The notes under the pieces were generated by a model, which ran no database searches, was not told where the DNA came from, and worked only from the letters and a program-made list of their open reading frames with translations. Positions 62,834 to 64,000 of a stretch of DNA of 64,000 nucleotides are shown piece after piece; position 1 is the first letter of the stretch; every line of letters starts with the position of its first letter. The position numbers and the translations under genes were made by a program. Source of the DNA: Actinomyces israelii DSM 43320. Its GTDB lineage: Bacteria; Actinomycetota; Actinomycetes; Actinomycetales; Actinomycetaceae. The stretch lies in assembly GCF_000711965.1 (NCBI RefSeq), contig NZ_JONS01000010.1:59522-123521 (forward strand), read 5' to 3'.

Positions 62834-64000
62834 CTGGGATCGTCCGGGACGCCCTTGAAGACCGCCTCCCCGTCGTCGAGCGAGTCCCAGTGGCCCACCG
62901 GCCACACGACATTGGTGGCCACGCCGACGACGTCCGTCACCGGCACTGCGCCGCCGTGCGGGTCGTCCTGGTGGAAGCGGGAGTCCGAGGAGTTGGAGCG
63001 GTTGTCCCCCATCACCCAGACGCAGCCCTCGGGCACGACCACGTCGAAGGGCACCGAGGACGGGGCGGAGCCCTGCCTGACATAGGTCTCGTCCAGCGGG
63101 ACGCCGTTGACGCTCAGGGCGCTGGTGCCGTCGGCCGTGATGTGGTCCCCGGCCACGCCGATGACCCGTTTGATGAGGTGGTGTCCCGAGTTCTTGGGCA
63201 GCAGACCGGTCAGGATGAGGCCGTTGCGCACCAGCCCCTGGAGCCCGGTCGGGTCCTTGGCGTCGAGCCAGCCGCCCGGATCCGAGAAGACGACGACGTC
63301 TCCGCGGTGGATGCTGTGGGCGTCGTACATGCGCACGGCGACCTGGTCCCCGGTCTGCAGGGTGTCCTCCATCGAGCCGGACGGGATCTCGAAGGTCTGA
63401 TAGATGTGGGTCTTGATGAAGGCTGACAGGGCGATGACGACCAGGACGACGACGATGGTGGACAGCCAGCTGCGGCGCGGCCGGGCCTCCGAGGCGCTGT
63501 CCTCCTCCTGCCCGGGGATCGGCAGGGGGCGGGGACGCCGGGTGGGCGGGTATGAGGGCGGCAGGTCGACGGGCTCCTCGGCCTCGGACCCCTCGCTGTC
63601 AGCGCCTTCATCCGCAGGCTCCTCGGCATCCGTCGTCACCTCCGCCCCGGCATCATCAGGGCCCTCGGCCGCGTCGCCGGCCTCGGCGACGTCGGCATCC
63701 GCAATGGAGGCGGGCGTCGTCTTCACGTGCTCGGACTCGGCCGAGGCGACAACCGGCTCAGCCGACTCGGTCTCCCCCGGCCCGGGCTCGGCCGGCTCAA
63801 CCGCACTCGTCTCAGGCTCGGCCTCGACCGGCCCAGCCTCCTCAGGCTCGGTCCCGACCGGCCCGGACGCCTCGGGCTCCGGCCCGGGCTCAGCAGGAGT
63901 AGCCACCGAATCGGGCCCCGCCGGCTCGGCGGGAGCAGCCGCAGGCTCGGGCTTCACGGCCCCGGCCACCGACTCATCCCCGGAGCCGGCCGACCCGGCC
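62830..64000 (-). CDS. lepB: Signal peptidase I (5' end may lie outside window)
   Basis: Removes signal peptides from exported proteins. A long acidic Ala/Glu/Pro-rich N-terminal region (about 150 residues visible) precedes one membrane helix (STIVVVLVVIALSAFIK). The catalytic domain has EIPSGSMEDTL with the nucleophilic Ser, HHLIKRVIGVAGDH with the general-base Lys, and MGDNRSNSSDSR. The frame stays open to the window edge, so the start cannot be fixed; a GTG at 63969 is one possible start. Overlaps rnhB by 4 nt. The length of the disordered N-terminal region is unusual for the family. Confidence 0.92.
   Translation of the reverse strand, partial: AGSAGSGDESVAGAVKPEPAAAPAEPAGPDSVATPAEPGPEPEASGPVGTEPEEAGPVEAEPETSAVEPAEPGPGETESAEPVVASAESEHVKTTPASIADADVAEAGDAAEGPDDAGAEVTTDAEEPADEGADSEGSEAEEPVDLPPSYPPTRRPRPLPIPGQEEDSASEARPRRSWLSTIVVVLVVIALSAFIKTHIYQTFEIPSGSMEDTLQTGDQVAVRMYDAHSIHRGDVVVFSDPGGWLDAKDPTGLQGLVRNGLILTGLLPKNSGHHLIKRVIGVAGDHITADGTSALSVNGVPLDETYVRQGSAPSSVPFDVVVPEGCVWVMGDNRSNSSDSRFHQDDPHGGAVPVTDVVGVATNVVWPVGHWDSLDDGEAVFKGVPDDPS

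Overview
The window is high-GC actinobacterial chromosome, most likely from Actinomyces or a close relative (Actinomycetaceae). The evidence is the strong G/C bias at third codon positions, actinobacterium-specific families (DUF2469, DUF4081-GNAT, DUF4439 lipoprotein, a DivIVA-domain protein beside rlmN) and a conserved minus-strand gene order. No tRNA, rRNA, CRISPR array or complete insertion sequence was recognised.

The backbone is a conserved housekeeping block on the minus strand, read from high to low coordinates: lepB-rnhB-DUF2469-yraN-comM-dprA (64.0-58.0 kb), xerC with a divergent M23 peptidase, rpsB-tsf (53.6-49.5 kb), pyrH-frr-cdsA-rlmN-divIVA-like-dxr-rseP-ispG-GNAT (43.0-33.6 kb), proS and a helicase (23.4-18.2 kb), rimP-nusA-ylxR-infB (17.1-12.1 kb) and rbfA-truB (4.1-2.5 kb). 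Genes within blocks are mostly joined by 4-nt start/stop overlaps.

Accessory modules interrupt the block at four places. (1) Between infB and rbfA: a RarD-like permease, a membrane-anchored Mrr-type nuclease, and an operon of quinol-dependent nitric oxide reductase, a cysteine-containing membrane protein and a slipin. The nitric oxide operon is flanked by direct copies of a dispersed 22-bp-period repeat. (2) Between proS and the GNAT/ispG end: a VapBC-type toxin-antitoxin, remnants, the four lower mevalonate-pathway genes (mvk-mvaD-pmk-fni), a TctA-type permease with a small partner, and two regulator/membrane-protein loci. (3) Between pyrH and tsf: a candidate sactipeptide-like cluster. It has a short hydrophobic two-cysteine peptide, a PqqD-radical SAM-SPASM enzyme broken by a frameshift, a CPBP protease fused to an ABC ATPase, a membrane permease and a Clp-N-repeat protein. 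Its layout parallels the Bacillus skfABCEF operon, but with skfC- and skfE-like parts in one polypeptide. (4) Between xerC and dprA: a two-component system with a divergent ABC transporter, the usual layout of an antimicrobial-peptide sensing and detoxification module.

The most unusual content is the skf-like cluster (43.3-49.3 kb). Next is the coexistence of lower-mevalonate genes with MEP-pathway genes (dxr, ispG) and no HMG-CoA synthase or reductase in view. At the left edge sit an FtsX-type permease (cut by the window) and its ATPase. At the right edge lepB runs out of the window.
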